The position numbers and the translations under genes are program-made. A stretch of 12,221 nucleotides of DNA from a bacterium UBP6_UBA1209 (GTDB taxonomy: Bacteria > UBP6 > UBA1177), in assembly GCA_002309575.1 (NCBI GenBank), contig DBXP01000032.1, positions 26,774-38,994 of the forward strand. Direction: 5' to 3'. Numbering within the stretch: position 1 is the first letter of the stretch; the number at the start of each line of letters is the position of its first letter. Below the pieces are notes generated by a model. The model saw nothing but the letters and a program-made list of their open reading frames with translations, was not told the origin of the DNA and did no database searches. Of this stretch, positions 1 to 7,841 are shown one piece after another.

Positions 1-25
1 GGTTCAAATCCAATCCCCGCGACCA
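1..25 (+). tRNA. 3' end of a tRNA gene (partial, isotype not determined)
   Basis: The first 25 bases fit the 3' end of a tRNA. They hold the last two bases of the 5' side of the T-stem (GG), the 7-base T-loop TTCAAAT, the 3' T-stem CCAAT, a 7-base acceptor strand CCCCGCG, discriminator A and an encoded CCA at 23-25. The anticodon lies outside the window. The acceptor strand predicts a 5' end of CGCGGGG. This resembles initiator tRNA-Met, but G at position 72 would pair with C1, whereas bacterial initiators normally have an unpaired C1:A72. I therefore leave the isotype open. The malic enzyme gene begins 35 bases downstream. Confidence 0.85.
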
Positions 26-60
26 TCTCTTTTCAATCAAATTTCAGTTCGGAGGTTCAA

Positions 61-1326
61 ATGAATAAGGCTGATGTGCTTGACTATCATCGTTTACCTG
101 TTCCCGGCAAGCTTGAAGTTGTTCCGTCAAAAATCTGCAGAACACAGCAGGATCTAGCTCTGGCATATACCCCCGGAGTAGCCGTTCCGTGTCTTGAGAT
201 CGCAAAAGAGAGCGCTCTTGCCTACGAATACACCGGAAAGGGCAACCTGGTCGGCGTCATCAGCGACGGCTCCGCTGTGCTTGGACTCGGAAACATCGGC
301 GCACTTGCAGGGAAACCCGTCATGGAGGGCAAATCGCTCCTTTTCAAGCGCTTCGCCGACATCAATTCGTTCGATATCGAGGTCGATGAGCATGACCCGG
401 ACAAATTCGTTGCGATAGTCAAGTCTCTCGAGCCAACGTTCGGCGGCATAAACCTCGAGGACATCTCCTCTCCGAGGTGCTTCGAGATCGAAGAAAAACT
501 CAAGAAAATCATGAATATACCTGTTTTTCACGACGACCAGCACGGAACGGCCGTCATCTGCGCAGCCGGTGTATTGAACGGTCTTGAAGTCGCCGGCAAA
601 AAGCCTGAAAATTCGAAGGTCGTCCTTTCGGGAGTCGGCGCTGCCGGAGTCGCGATCTCGAAACATCTCATAAACTGCGGCTTCAAACAGGAAAACATCT
701 TTGCCTACGACATCGACGGCGTCCTTTACAAGGGTCGAGAGAGCACCGTTTCGCCTCACCACAAATTTCTATTCCGGGACACCAAGGCACGCACGCTTGC
801 AGAGCTTTTCGAAGATGCCGACGTCTTCATCGGAGTAAGCGTCAAGGGCATAGTCAAGCCTGAAATGATAAAGAAAATGGCTCATGACCCGGTAATTTTC
901 CCGATGGCTAACCCTGACCCGGAGATCAGCTACGAAGAGGTAGTCGCGACTCGACCCGATGCACTCGTCGGCACCGGCAGGACTGACTATCCGAACCAGG
1001 TGAACAATATTCTCGGTTTCCCCGCGATCTTCCGCGGCGCACTCGACGTAAAGGCTTCGCAGATCACAGAAGGGATGAAAATGGCAGCTACGAACGCACT
1101 CATCAGAGTCGCAAAGATGCCTGTTCTGCCTGAGATCCTGAAGGCTTACAACCTTGACAGTCTGGAGTTCGGGAGAAAATATCTGATCCCCAAGCCCTTC
1201 GACCCGAGAGTTCTCGTTGAAGAGGCCTGCTCGGTAGCAGAAGCGGCAATAAAAGAGGGTGTAAACCGCAAAAATATCGATCCCGATCAATACAAGAGAG
1301 AGCTTTCAGAGAAATTTTTGAAATAA
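61..1326 (+). CDS. Malic enzyme, short form (oxidative decarboxylation of malate to pyruvate)
   Basis: A cytoplasmic NAD(P)-dependent malic enzyme converting malate to pyruvate and CO2. At 421 residues it is the short prokaryotic form, lacking the C-terminal phosphotransacetylase-like domain of long MaeB proteins. The N-terminal malic domain (about 15-150) has the catalytic Tyr36 in AYTPGVAVPC, Lys91 in MEGKSLLF and the metal-binding pair Glu133-Asp134 in NLEDISSP. A further acid, Asp159, lies in FHDDQHGTAV. The NAD(P)-binding Rossmann domain follows, with its glycine loop SGVGAAG at 190-196. The acidic residue at the end of the next strand (Asp217, AYDID) leans towards NAD, but I cannot settle NAD versus NADP. 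Later family motifs PMANPDPE and GRTDYPNQVNN are intact. The ATG start follows GGAGG at 51-55 with 5 bases between. It stands alone on this strand, after a tRNA gene, and its stop codon touches the stop of the convergent glycosyltransferase. Confidence 0.95.
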   Translation: MNKADVLDYHRLPVPGKLEVVPSKICRTQQDLALAYTPGVAVPCLEIAKESALAYEYTGKGNLVGVISDGSAVLGLGNIGALAGKPVMEGKSLLFKRFADINSFDIEVDEHDPDKFVAIVKSLEPTFGGINLEDISSPRCFEIEEKLKKIMNIPVFHDDQHGTAVICAAGVLNGLEVAGKKPENSKVVLSGVGAAGVAISKHLINCGFKQENIFAYDIDGVLYKGRESTVSPHHKFLFRDTKARTLAELFEDADVFIGVSVKGIVKPEMIKKMAHDPVIFPMANPDPEISYEEVVATRPDALVGTGRTDYPNQVNNILGFPAIFRGALDVKASQITEGMKMAATNALIRVAKMPVLPEILKAYNLDSLEFGRKYLIPKPFDPRVLVEEACSVAEAAIKEGVNRKNIDPDQYKRELSEKFLK

Positions 1327-2562
1327 TTAAGGCTGGTTCCGATTTATCCTTTCCAGATACTTCTGGTAATACTTTTCAGCGACGACTCTTTCGTCACAAC
1401 GGTTTTTGACAAGCTCAAGAGCATTTCCGGAATACCTCCTCAACCTCTCTTCATCGTTCAGAAGCCTCAGTATCTCATCCGCCATCGCACTGATGTCGAA
1501 AGGTTCGATCAACGAACCGGTCTCGCCCCGAACAGCAAGCTCAGGGATGCCGCCGACAGCAAAAGCGCATACCGGGACCCCGCATGACAGAGCCTCGATC
1601 GCCGTAAGCGGCTGGTTGTCCTCCCGAGAAAGCATCACGAAAAGATTGGCGAGGCTGTAAAAAAACGAGACCCTTTCGACCGGGACCGAGTCGGTAAAAT
1701 GAAGCCTGAGCCTTTGGAATTTATTGCTGAATCGCTCCTTCATCCGACCGACAAAAATGATGTGCAGCACTCCGTCCGTCCGCTCGTCCAAAAGCTTTAA
1801 AAGTTCCGGAAGCATATCTCCGCCCTTAATTAGATCTGAAAGATTTGCCGCCGAAAACAAAACAACTCTATCCTTCTCTTCAAGTCCGAATTCAACCCTG
1901 GCACCCGGAATGAATTTATATTTTTCAAGGGAAATCGGATTGGAGATCTCAACGGTTTCGCACATTTTCGCATTCGAAGAGTCTTCAACGATCTCATTCA
2001 GCCACCTTGAAGGAGTGACCAGAAGCGGCTTTACAGCCTCGAGAAGCTCTCTCTTTTTGCTCTGATGGTATGAAAAAAAGTGCGTAAGATAGGGATAGGA
2101 CGAGTGATTCGGACAGCTGTCGCAGACATCGCGCCACTTCTGACAGCTTCCGATACATGCGCAATGAGCTGTTAGCAGCCATTCGTCATGCAAAGTCCAG
2201 ACAACAGGAGCAAAACCGGCAAGCTTACGCATCGTCCCGAAATCAATGTAGCCACCGTGTAGGTTGTGAAAATGGATCAGATCCGGCTTGAAAGCCTTGA
2301 CACATTCAACGATTTTCGCAGATGAAAAGGGAATCCAAAGATACTGGACACCGAGCCGGCACATAATCCGGTTGAAGCTCTTCTCCAGGAACCAGAGCGG
2401 CTTCGAGCGTGTCTGGACCACATTTTCACGATTTGAAAACTTCTCGTCGCACAAAAACAGGATCTCGACGCCGTAATATTTCACAAGTGCATCCGCGATC
2501 CTTGTCGCCGCTATCGCTGCTCCGCCGGCGACATCCGCCGTATTGATGAAAACGATCCTCAA
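1327..2562 (-). CDS. Glycosyltransferase family 4 (GT-B fold, WcaC-like)
   Basis: A 411-residue retaining glycosyltransferase of the GT4 type, likely acting at the cytoplasmic face on a polysaccharide or lipid-linked oligosaccharide; donor and acceptor are unknown. The N-terminal domain opens with MRIVFIN and the Gly-rich loop VAGGAAIAA (11-19), and HFHNLHGGYID follows at about 98-107. TLHDEW (123-128) leads into a cysteine cluster (Cys134, 136, 140, 147, 150). That arrangement is shared with colanic-acid WcaC-like enzymes, where this segment reads like TGHC...C...C.NCP. The C-terminal donor-binding domain has VLFSAAN, IIFVGR and the late motif SREDNQPLTAIEALSCGVPV (312-331), which contains the E/D-x7-E element with Glu323. 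The start codon is TTG, chosen because MRIVFIN is the natural N-terminus and AGGGG lies 7 bases upstream. It follows the membrane glycosyltransferase gene by 38 bases, so the two are probably cotranscribed. Base composition is near 50% GC, unlike that neighbour. Confidence 0.88.
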   Translation of the reverse strand: MRIVFINTADVAGGAAIAATRIADALVKYYGVEILFLCDEKFSNRENVVQTRSKPLWFLEKSFNRIMCRLGVQYLWIPFSSAKIVECVKAFKPDLIHFHNLHGGYIDFGTMRKLAGFAPVVWTLHDEWLLTAHCACIGSCQKWRDVCDSCPNHSSYPYLTHFFSYHQSKKRELLEAVKPLLVTPSRWLNEIVEDSSNAKMCETVEISNPISLEKYKFIPGARVEFGLEEKDRVVLFSAANLSDLIKGGDMLPELLKLLDERTDGVLHIIFVGRMKERFSNKFQRLRLHFTDSVPVERVSFFYSLANLFVMLSREDNQPLTAIEALSCGVPVCAFAVGGIPELAVRGETGSLIEPFDISAMADEILRLLNDEERLRRYSGNALELVKNRCDERVVAEKYYQKYLERINRNQP

Positions 2563-2574
2563 TCAGGAACCCCT
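2560..2574 (-). promoter_or_regulatory. Ribosome binding site deciding a TTG start
   Basis: Read on the minus strand, AGGGG is followed by 7 bases and then TTG. No ATG is available upstream in a better position, and starting at TTG gives the canonical first strand of a GT-B fold. This supports initiation at TTG for the GT4 gene. Confidence 0.6.
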
Positions 2575-2600
2575 ATTGTTTTTCACGGAATGCTCCGCAT

Positions 2601-3890
2601 TTACCGACTTTGTAACGGTTTTATTTTATTAAGGTGCTCAACCAATTCTGCCTCGCAGGAAAAATAGGGCTTTATCCCAAAATCGTTGCTTAACTGCGAC
2701 TTCAGCACGGTAATTGACAGCACTAAAATCGACAAACAGCAGCACAGTATGATAGAAGCTACAATTTTGTCCTGTTTTTTTTCATAAAACACTTGTCCAG
2801 TCCACTGAAGAAATACAAAATAAACTATTGCCATAGGAAAAAAAATTGGTACAGCAAACCTTGTTACTCCAAGAAATTGGTATTCGGTTGTTGTTGATGA
2901 AAATACCATGAACAAAGAATATGCCACAATTAAACAGAGAGAATATCTAAAAACAGAATTTTTTTCCCACAACGCCTTAAAAAAAGAGCGCATCTTTTTA
3001 TAATACAAGACAAAAAAGGCAAGAAGCACCGCGATTATAACCAGCAGCAGCATTCCGTGATCCTTAAACATCTGATATTGTGTTATCGGCAAAAAGAAAA
3101 AACGACATACCGATATAAAAGCTAAAAAATTTTCGTAAAAACTTGTTGATGAAGGAACTCTTCGCCCCATAAACGAACCAACAACAAGGAAATTTTTAGC
3201 CAAGTATAGTCCAAAAAACACTGTCGGGAATATTGCATAAAGAAAACATTTTTTTATTTTTACACGCATTTCGAATGCAGGTTGAATAAGAATCCAGAGA
3301 CACACAGCAGGAAGAATTGCAACACCGCTATATCTTGTCAAAATTGCAAGCGTCGTAAAAAAGCTCATTATTTTAAGATTTTTATTTGAGCAGGAATCGT
3401 CAGCGAACAGAAACATAAATATAATAATTAAGCAAAAAAGCTGTTCAGACAAAACCGAGCAAAAAGCTTTGTGTAAAAACGGATTGGTCGAGAAAAAAAT
3501 CCCGAAAAAAATAGAGAAAAAAAGACTTCCGAAAGCTTTTCGAAACACCCAAAAGGCGATTCCCGATATACAAAAAGCAAGTAACATTGAAAGATACCCG
3601 GTTGCAGCCAAAACTCCGCATCCAAAAAATTTAGCGGTTATCGCTATGGACAAAGGATAAAGCGGAGGCCAGTCAACAATTTTGTGAAATAAAAATGATT
3701 CCAAGATGCCTGACGACAACATCTCCTGAGCCCAATCCAAATAGCAGACAGAATCACCAAGAGGAATAAGACCATGTCCTGTTTTCGAAACAGACAGCCA
3801 CACCGTAAATGCCGAAAATGTGGCAAATATAAGAGATAAAACCAATAAAAAAGCCGGTGATGCCTGTTTGTTTAAGTCTGGTATGCGCAT
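2601..3890 (-). CDS. Polytopic membrane glycosyltransferase, GT-C type (GT39/ArnT-like), putative
   Basis: A 429-residue, very hydrophobic protein that I read as a GT-C-fold transferase using a polyprenyl-phosphate sugar donor on the outer side of the inner membrane. I count roughly ten membrane segments, including 12-34, 74-92, 97-115, 121-137, 147-163, 174-200, 215-237, 278-296, 314-330, 345-362 and 375-396. After the first segment an external loop carries an acidic motif, LGDSVCYLDWAQ (Asp46 and Asp52), where GT-C enzymes place their catalytic acids. WPPLYPL (74-80) and ILTRYSGVAILP (183-194) are also typical of the GT39/PMT_2 families. The ATG start has AGAGG 6 bases upstream. Sugar and acceptor are unknown. 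The gene is strikingly AT-rich: one 60-base line inside it (3421-3480) counts 18 G+C (30%), against 38 of 60 at 4801-4860 in glyA. An O-antigen polymerase or flippase is less likely, given the Asp motif. Confidence 0.68.
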   Translation of the reverse strand: MRIPDLNKQASPAFLLVLSLIFATFSAFTVWLSVSKTGHGLIPLGDSVCYLDWAQEMLSSGILESFLFHKIVDWPPLYPLSIAITAKFFGCGVLAATGYLSMLLAFCISGIAFWVFRKAFGSLFFSIFFGIFFSTNPFLHKAFCSVLSEQLFCLIIIFMFLFADDSCSNKNLKIMSFFTTLAILTRYSGVAILPAVCLWILIQPAFEMRVKIKKCFLYAIFPTVFFGLYLAKNFLVVGSFMGRRVPSSTSFYENFLAFISVCRFFFLPITQYQMFKDHGMLLLVIIAVLLAFFVLYYKKMRSFFKALWEKNSVFRYSLCLIVAYSLFMVFSSTTTEYQFLGVTRFAVPIFFPMAIVYFVFLQWTGQVFYEKKQDKIVASIILCCCLSILVLSITVLKSQLSNDFGIKPYFSCEAELVEHLNKIKPLQSR

Positions 3891-4054
3891 TCAAGACCTC
3901 TCAAACACAAAAATTCGTGGTAAAATCTATTGAAAATGCAAAAAAAACACAAATTATGCACTTGAAACGCTCACTTTAGGCCCGAATCCTTTGCAAAATA
4001 TTTTTAAGTTGCTAAAGTCACTCAGTTTTTTTTACTAATTTTAGGAGGTCAAAA
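3891..4054. promoter_or_regulatory. Divergent AT-rich spacer between the glycosyltransferase pair and glyA
   Basis: This 164-base spacer must hold the promoters of both divergent units but shows no strong consensus. On the + strand, TTGCAA (3991-3996) and TAAAGT (4013-4018), 16 bases apart, form a weak candidate for glyA. On the minus strand TTGTGT (3952-3947) and TAGATT (3929-3924), 17 apart, form a weak candidate for the glycosyltransferases. AGGAGGT at 4043-4049 is the strong ribosome binding site of glyA, 5 bases before its ATG. No gene is seen here. Confidence 0.35.
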
Positions 4055-5347
4055 ATGTTAAATCTTAGGTACATCCCTTCAGTTGATCCGGAAATTGCTG
4101 ATATTATTGAGCAGGAAGCTCAAAGACAGGAAAACGGATTAGAGCTGATCGCAAGTGAAAACTTCACCAGCAACGCAATTATGGAGGCTCAGGGCTCGCT
4201 TCTGACCAACAAATATGCTGAAGGTTATCCGAAAAAAAGATATTACGGCGGCTGCGAAGTCGTTGACAAGGTCGAAAAACTTGCCAAAGAGCGTGCATGT
4301 GAACTCTTCGGCGCAGAATGCGCAAACGTTCAGCCGCACAGCGGTTCCCAGGCAAATATGGGCGTATATTTCACTGTCTGCAAACCTGGAGATACCGTTC
4401 TTGCGATGAACCTCAACCACGGCGGTCACCTGACCCACGGAAGTCCGGTCAACTTCTCAGGCAAACTCTACAACATCGTTCCTTACGGCGTCGCTCAGGA
4501 GACAGGAAGGATCGATTACGACGAAATGGAGCGTCTCGCTACCGAATGCAAGCCGAGAATGATACTTGCAGGCGCTTCGGCATACCCGAGGATCATTGAT
4601 TTTGAAAGGATCCGCGCGATCTGCGACAAGGTCGGCGCAGTCATGATGGTCGATATGGCTCACATCGCAGGTCTCGTCGCTGCCGGTCTGCATCCAAGTC
4701 CTGTTCCGTATGCCGACTTCGTAACATCGACGACTCACAAGACACTCAGAGGTCCGAGAAGCGGTCTTATCCTTGCGAAGAAACAATATGAAAAGGATCT
4801 CAACGCAGCGGTTTTCCCGGGAATGCAGGGCGGCCCGCTCATGCACATCATCGCAGCGAAAGCCATCTGCTTCAAAGAGGCTCTCGACCCGAGCTTCAAG
4901 GTCTACATGACCCAGGTCGTCAAAAACGCCGCTGCAATGGCTGACGAGTTCAACAAGATGGGCTACAATCTGGTCTCCGGCGGAACCGACAACCATCTCA
5001 TGCTGATCGACCTCAGGAACAAAGGCAAAACCGGCAAGATCGTCGAGAAGGTCCTTGACAAGGCACACATCACCGTCAACAAGAACATGGTTCCCTTCGA
5101 CGATCAGTCACCCTTCATCACAAGCGGAATCCGCGTAGGAACACCCTTCCTTACCACAAGAGGACTGCTTGAGGACGATGTCCGCCTTGTTGCAAGACTT
5201 ATGGACAAGGTCATCATGGCGGTAAAGAGCAACGAGTATGTTCCGAAAGAGGGTATCACCGAAGCTAACATCGACAGCGCGGTCCTTGCAGAGGTAAGCG
5301 CAGAAGTTAAGAAGATCTGCCAGAAGTATCCTCTCATCAGGGTCTAA
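4055..5347 (+). CDS. glyA: Serine hydroxymethyltransferase
   Basis: A cytoplasmic PLP enzyme that interconverts serine plus tetrahydrofolate and glycine plus 5,10-methylene-tetrahydrofolate, the main source of one-carbon units. At 430 residues it has the normal bacterial length. Seen directly are LIASENFTS (31-39), [15 protein letters not shown] with Glu56 and Tyr64 (52-66), PHSGSQAN and the PLP-cradling [11 protein letters not shown] with Asp200 and His203. The Schiff-base lysine is Lys229 in [23 protein letters not shown] and the substrate-carboxylate arginine Arg360 in SGIRVGTP complete the set. All expected residues are present. The ATG follows AGGAGGT by 5 bases. nrdR starts 15 bases after the stop, a linkage common in bacteria, and the run continues through the lipoprotein gene to tilS. 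Confidence 0.98.
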   Translation: MLNLRYIPSVDPEIADIIEQEAQRQENGLELIASENFTSNAIMEAQGSLLTNKYAEGYPKKRYYGGCEVVDKVEKLAKERACELFGAECANVQPHSGSQANMGVYFTVCKPGDTVLAMNLNHGGHLTHGSPVNFSGKLYNIVPYGVAQETGRIDYDEMERLATECKPRMILAGASAYPRIIDFERIRAICDKVGAVMMVDMAHIAGLVAAGLHPSPVPYADFVTSTTHKTLRGPRSGLILAKKQYEKDLNAAVFPGMQGGPLMHIIAAKAICFKEALDPSFKVYMTQVVKNAAAMADEFNKMGYNLVSGGTDNHLMLIDLRNKGKTGKIVEKVLDKAHITVNKNMVPFDDQSPFITSGIRVGTPFLTTRGLLEDDVRLVARLMDKVIMAVKSNEYVPKEGITEANIDSAVLAEVSAEVKKICQKYPLIRV

Positions 5348-5362
5348 AACGGGGTCTTTGAA

Positions 5363-5824
5363 ATGAAATGCCCGTTTTGCGGCTCGCTGAACGACAAGGT
5401 TATCGACTCCCGCTCGACAAAGGATGACTGCGAAATCAGAAGAAGACGCGAATGTCTCGACTGCGGCGGGAGATTCACAACCTACGAGCAGATTGAAGAG
5501 ATCATGCCGATCATCAAAAAAAAGAACGGCGAACGCGAGCCGTTCGACCGCAATAAAATCAAAAAGGGGCTGATGATCTCCTGTCAGAAACGGCCGGTTT
5601 CGATCGAGGCGATCGACGGGATCGTCGAAAAAATCGAGAAGGAGATCCAGTCGATAGACAAAAAGGAGATCGAGACCAGCACCATCGGCGACCTCGTGAT
5701 GAAGTATCTCAAGGAGGTCGATAAAGTTGCGTTTATCCGGTTTGCCTCGGTCTACATGGATTTCGGCGAGCCGACCGATTTCATTCGCAAGGCAAATGAA
5801 CTTCACGATGAAAAAAACGACTAA
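5363..5824 (+). CDS. nrdR: Transcriptional repressor NrdR (ribonucleotide reductase regulator)
   Basis: A 153-residue NrdR, the nucleotide-sensing repressor of ribonucleotide reductase genes. The N-terminal zinc ribbon is complete (Cys3, Cys6 in MKCPFCG; Cys31, Cys34 in CLDCGGRFTTYE), with the DNA-contacting RRRREC stretch before the second pair. From about residue 48 an ATP-cone domain follows, with KKNGEREPFDRNKIKKGL, which binds ATP or dATP. The length matches the usual 150-160. GGGG at 5351-5354 lies 8 bases before the ATG, and an out-of-frame ATG at 5368 is ignored. It sits between glyA and a lipoprotein gene. I found no convincing NrdR box in this window, so its targets are presumably elsewhere. 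Confidence 0.97.
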   Translation: MKCPFCGSLNDKVIDSRSTKDDCEIRRRRECLDCGGRFTTYEQIEEIMPIIKKKNGEREPFDRNKIKKGLMISCQKRPVSIEAIDGIVEKIEKEIQSIDKKEIETSTIGDLVMKYLKEVDKVAFIRFASVYMDFGEPTDFIRKANELHDEKND

Positions 5825-5844
5825 CCTTTTCTGCTGAGGTTTCA

Positions 5845-6804
5845 ATGAAAATCAAGCTGATAGTACTTATTACTTTAATGATTTCAGCAACTTCCTGCAT
5901 TGCGCTGCGTGAGGACGTAGACGTTGCCAAATCACAGCTTCAGGCGGACATGACTGTCAAGGACAAGCTGCTTGAAGAAAAAATCACAAAAATCGTGGCT
6001 GAGGAGATCGACAAAATTTCACGGAAACTGGCCGAATTCGAAAGCTCTCAGCAGAAGGACAAGCAGGCTCAGACAAACAAGATCGACCTCTCTTTCAGCA
6101 CGATGGACGAGCTTCGCGAGACGATCAAGGAGCTCAACAACCGGATCGACAACGTTGATATGACAGCTCAGAAAAATACAGCCTTTGCAGAGAGACTGGA
6201 CACCATCGACCGTCAGCTGGCTGTTTACGAGGAGCAGCTCAGGCAGATGAAGCAGGAGATCTCGACTCAGATCGATGAGATCAGGCCTGTCGAAAACCTG
6301 ACTATCTCCCCCGACGGAAAAGTCATCAAGCTTCCGGAGAACGTGGAAAAAAGCTACAAGCAGCTGGTCGATTTCACCCAAAGCGCCACCAGCGGTGATA
6401 TCGCAAGACGCGGATGGGCGCTCTTTGCGCAGAAATGGCCGAATGACCACAAGTGCGATGTCGCCTACTGGAACGCAGAAAGCTATTTCCTCGAAAAGAA
6501 CTACAATACGGCTGTAGAGCTCTTCTACCCGATCGAAAAGAGCTTCCCCGGCTGCGTAAAAATCGAATCAAGCTACCTGAAAATCGCCTTTTCGCTGGCC
6601 TACACAGACAGGGCGGAGCTGGCGCAGAGCGTCGTAACCTCGATGAAGAGCCAGTTTCCCAAAAGCGCCTTTCCGGACAAGCTGAAGGAACTCGAAAAAC
6701 TGATAGAAGGAAAACTTCCGAAGAAAAAGGCGCCGGCTGCGCAACCGTCAAAAAAACCCGCGAAACAGCCCGCTAAACAAAATCCGTCAAAGAAGACCAA
6801 GTAG
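5845..6804 (+). CDS. Lipoprotein with coiled coil and TPR-like repeats, CpoB/YbgF-like
   Basis: A 319-residue envelope protein. A short N-terminal signal ends in SATSC, which I read as a lipobox with Cys18 lipidated. Ala at the -3 position is weaker than the usual Leu, so a plain signal peptide is possible. Residues about 25-145 are charged and heptad-like (KDKLLEEKITKIVAEE, DELRETIKELNNRID, YEEQLRQMKQEI) and should form a long coiled coil. Residues about 170-290 form TPR-like helix pairs (AYWNAESYFLEKNYNTAVEL, YLKIAFSLAYTDRAELAQSV). This order, coiled coil then TPR, is that of CpoB/YbgF, the periplasmic partner of Tol-Pal and of PBP1B. No tol, pal or pbp gene is nearby, so the family link is structural only. 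The tail after about 291 is rich in Lys, Pro, Ala and Gln (KKPAKQPAKQ) and may contact peptidoglycan or membrane phosphate. GAGG lies 6 bases before the ATG. tilS starts 5 bases after the stop. Confidence 0.75.
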   Translation: MKIKLIVLITLMISATSCIALREDVDVAKSQLQADMTVKDKLLEEKITKIVAEEIDKISRKLAEFESSQQKDKQAQTNKIDLSFSTMDELRETIKELNNRIDNVDMTAQKNTAFAERLDTIDRQLAVYEEQLRQMKQEISTQIDEIRPVENLTISPDGKVIKLPENVEKSYKQLVDFTQSATSGDIARRGWALFAQKWPNDHKCDVAYWNAESYFLEKNYNTAVELFYPIEKSFPGCVKIESSYLKIAFSLAYTDRAELAQSVVTSMKSQFPKSAFPDKLKELEKLIEGKLPKKKAPAAQPSKKPAKQPAKQNPSKKTK

Positions 6805-6809
6805 CTGAA

Positions 6810-7841
6810 ATGACGTCTGACCTTTCCGACCGTTTCCGTCTTTCCCTGAGCTCGCTCCTAAAAAAAATCAACAGGTTTTCAAATGATCCCTCTGTTCTGG
6901 TCGCCTGCTCCGGCGGGATCGACTCGCTGGCTCTTCTTTATCTGTTGTCTGAGGCATCCGAAAAATCCGGCTTCAGGATCGGGGCAAGCTACGTCAACCA
7001 CAAACTCCGCGAAGAGGCGGCCAAAGAGGCTGACTTTGTAAAGAGAGTCTGCGGAAGGCTTAAGATCCCCTTCTTTTTGAACGAATTCGAGGATGACTTT
7101 TGGGGAGAAAGCAAAAAAAACGTCGAGAAGCGCGCCCGAACGAAACGCTACGAAATGCTTGTAGCGACTGCAAAAAAAGAGAAATTTACGGCGATTGCGA
7201 CAGCTCACCAGAGAGACGACCAGGTAGAGACCGTTTTAATGAAGATGCTGGATCGGGGGTGCGGGTTGAAGGGACTCGGAGGCATTGCGCAACAGTCCGA
7301 AATATCGGGGATCTTTATCATCCGGCCCCTTTTGCAGTTCTCAAGAAGCGAGCTTGAGGAGTATCTCGGCAGACGTAAATTCGTCAGCGATCCAAGCAAT
7401 TACGACGAGCAGATCCGCCGCAATTTTTATCGCAGGCAAGTCATTCCGGCACTTCGCGAAACGCTGAAAGGAACTCAGTTCGAGGCGAATATTGCAAGGA
7501 CTGCCGGAAACGCCGGACGCGAAAAGGAGGTCCTGGAGTATTTTTTGATCCGTTTCTGGCAGGAGAAGCTCTCCGGCAGCCGGATCCTGCTCAGAAAGGG
7601 GCTGATCCGCGCACACGACGCAGATTTCTGGATGACCGCCTTTTCATATCTTTTTTCCTGCGCCGAGCAGATTTTCGGGCAAGAAACCGCGTCCGACAGC
7701 TACTCTCCGTCGACGAACACCCTGAAAGATATCACAAACTTTGTCGTTAATTTCGGAAAAAAGAGGGCCTCTTACCGCCCGTTTCTATTTGTCAGCGACA
7801 GTGACGGAATAAAAATAGAGCTGGAAAAGACTACTTTCTAA
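6810..7841 (+). CDS. tilS: tRNA(Ile)-lysidine synthetase
   Basis: TilS modifies C34 of the tRNA-Ile2 (CAU) anticodon to lysidine, using ATP and lysine, so that it reads AUA and is charged with isoleucine. The N-type ATP pyrophosphatase PP-loop SGGIDS is at 34-39. Family motifs follow: VNHKLREEA (62-70), ATAHQRDDQVETVLM (130-144), the RGCGLKGLGGI loop (149-159) and DPSNYDEQIRRNFYR (194-208). The whole protein is 343 residues, well short of E. coli TilS (about 430). The catalytic domain is complete, and about 125 residues follow in which I do not recognise the full C-terminal domains, so it resembles the compact forms seen in some bacteria. The ATG is 5 bases after the lipoprotein stop and has no strong Shine-Dalgarno, which suggests translational coupling. 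The last 11 bases overlap the end of the convergent gene. Confidence 0.93.
   Translation: MTSDLSDRFRLSLSSLLKKINRFSNDPSVLVACSGGIDSLALLYLLSEASEKSGFRIGASYVNHKLREEAAKEADFVKRVCGRLKIPFFLNEFEDDFWGESKKNVEKRARTKRYEMLVATAKKEKFTAIATAHQRDDQVETVLMKMLDRGCGLKGLGGIAQQSEISGIFIIRPLLQFSRSELEEYLGRRKFVSDPSNYDEQIRRNFYRRQVIPALRETLKGTQFEANIARTAGNAGREKEVLEYFLIRFWQEKLSGSRILLRKGLIRAHDADFWMTAFSYLFSCAEQIFGQETASDSYSPSTNTLKDITNFVVNFGKKRASYRPFLFVSDSDGIKIELEKTTF

Noticed and set aside
1..60. tRNA 3' end as an integration site
   Set aside because: The following genes are ordinary metabolic genes, there is no integrase and I found no repeat of the tRNA end in the window.
3930..3965. Possible NrdR box upstream of glyA
   Set aside because: ACACAAATTATGCA only half resembles the palindromic NrdR site and lacks a matching second half and a tandem partner.
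5108..5845. Minus-strand open frame of 245 codons covering nrdR and the end of glyA
   Set aside because: It is antisense to two well-identified genes and its product has no recognisable features.
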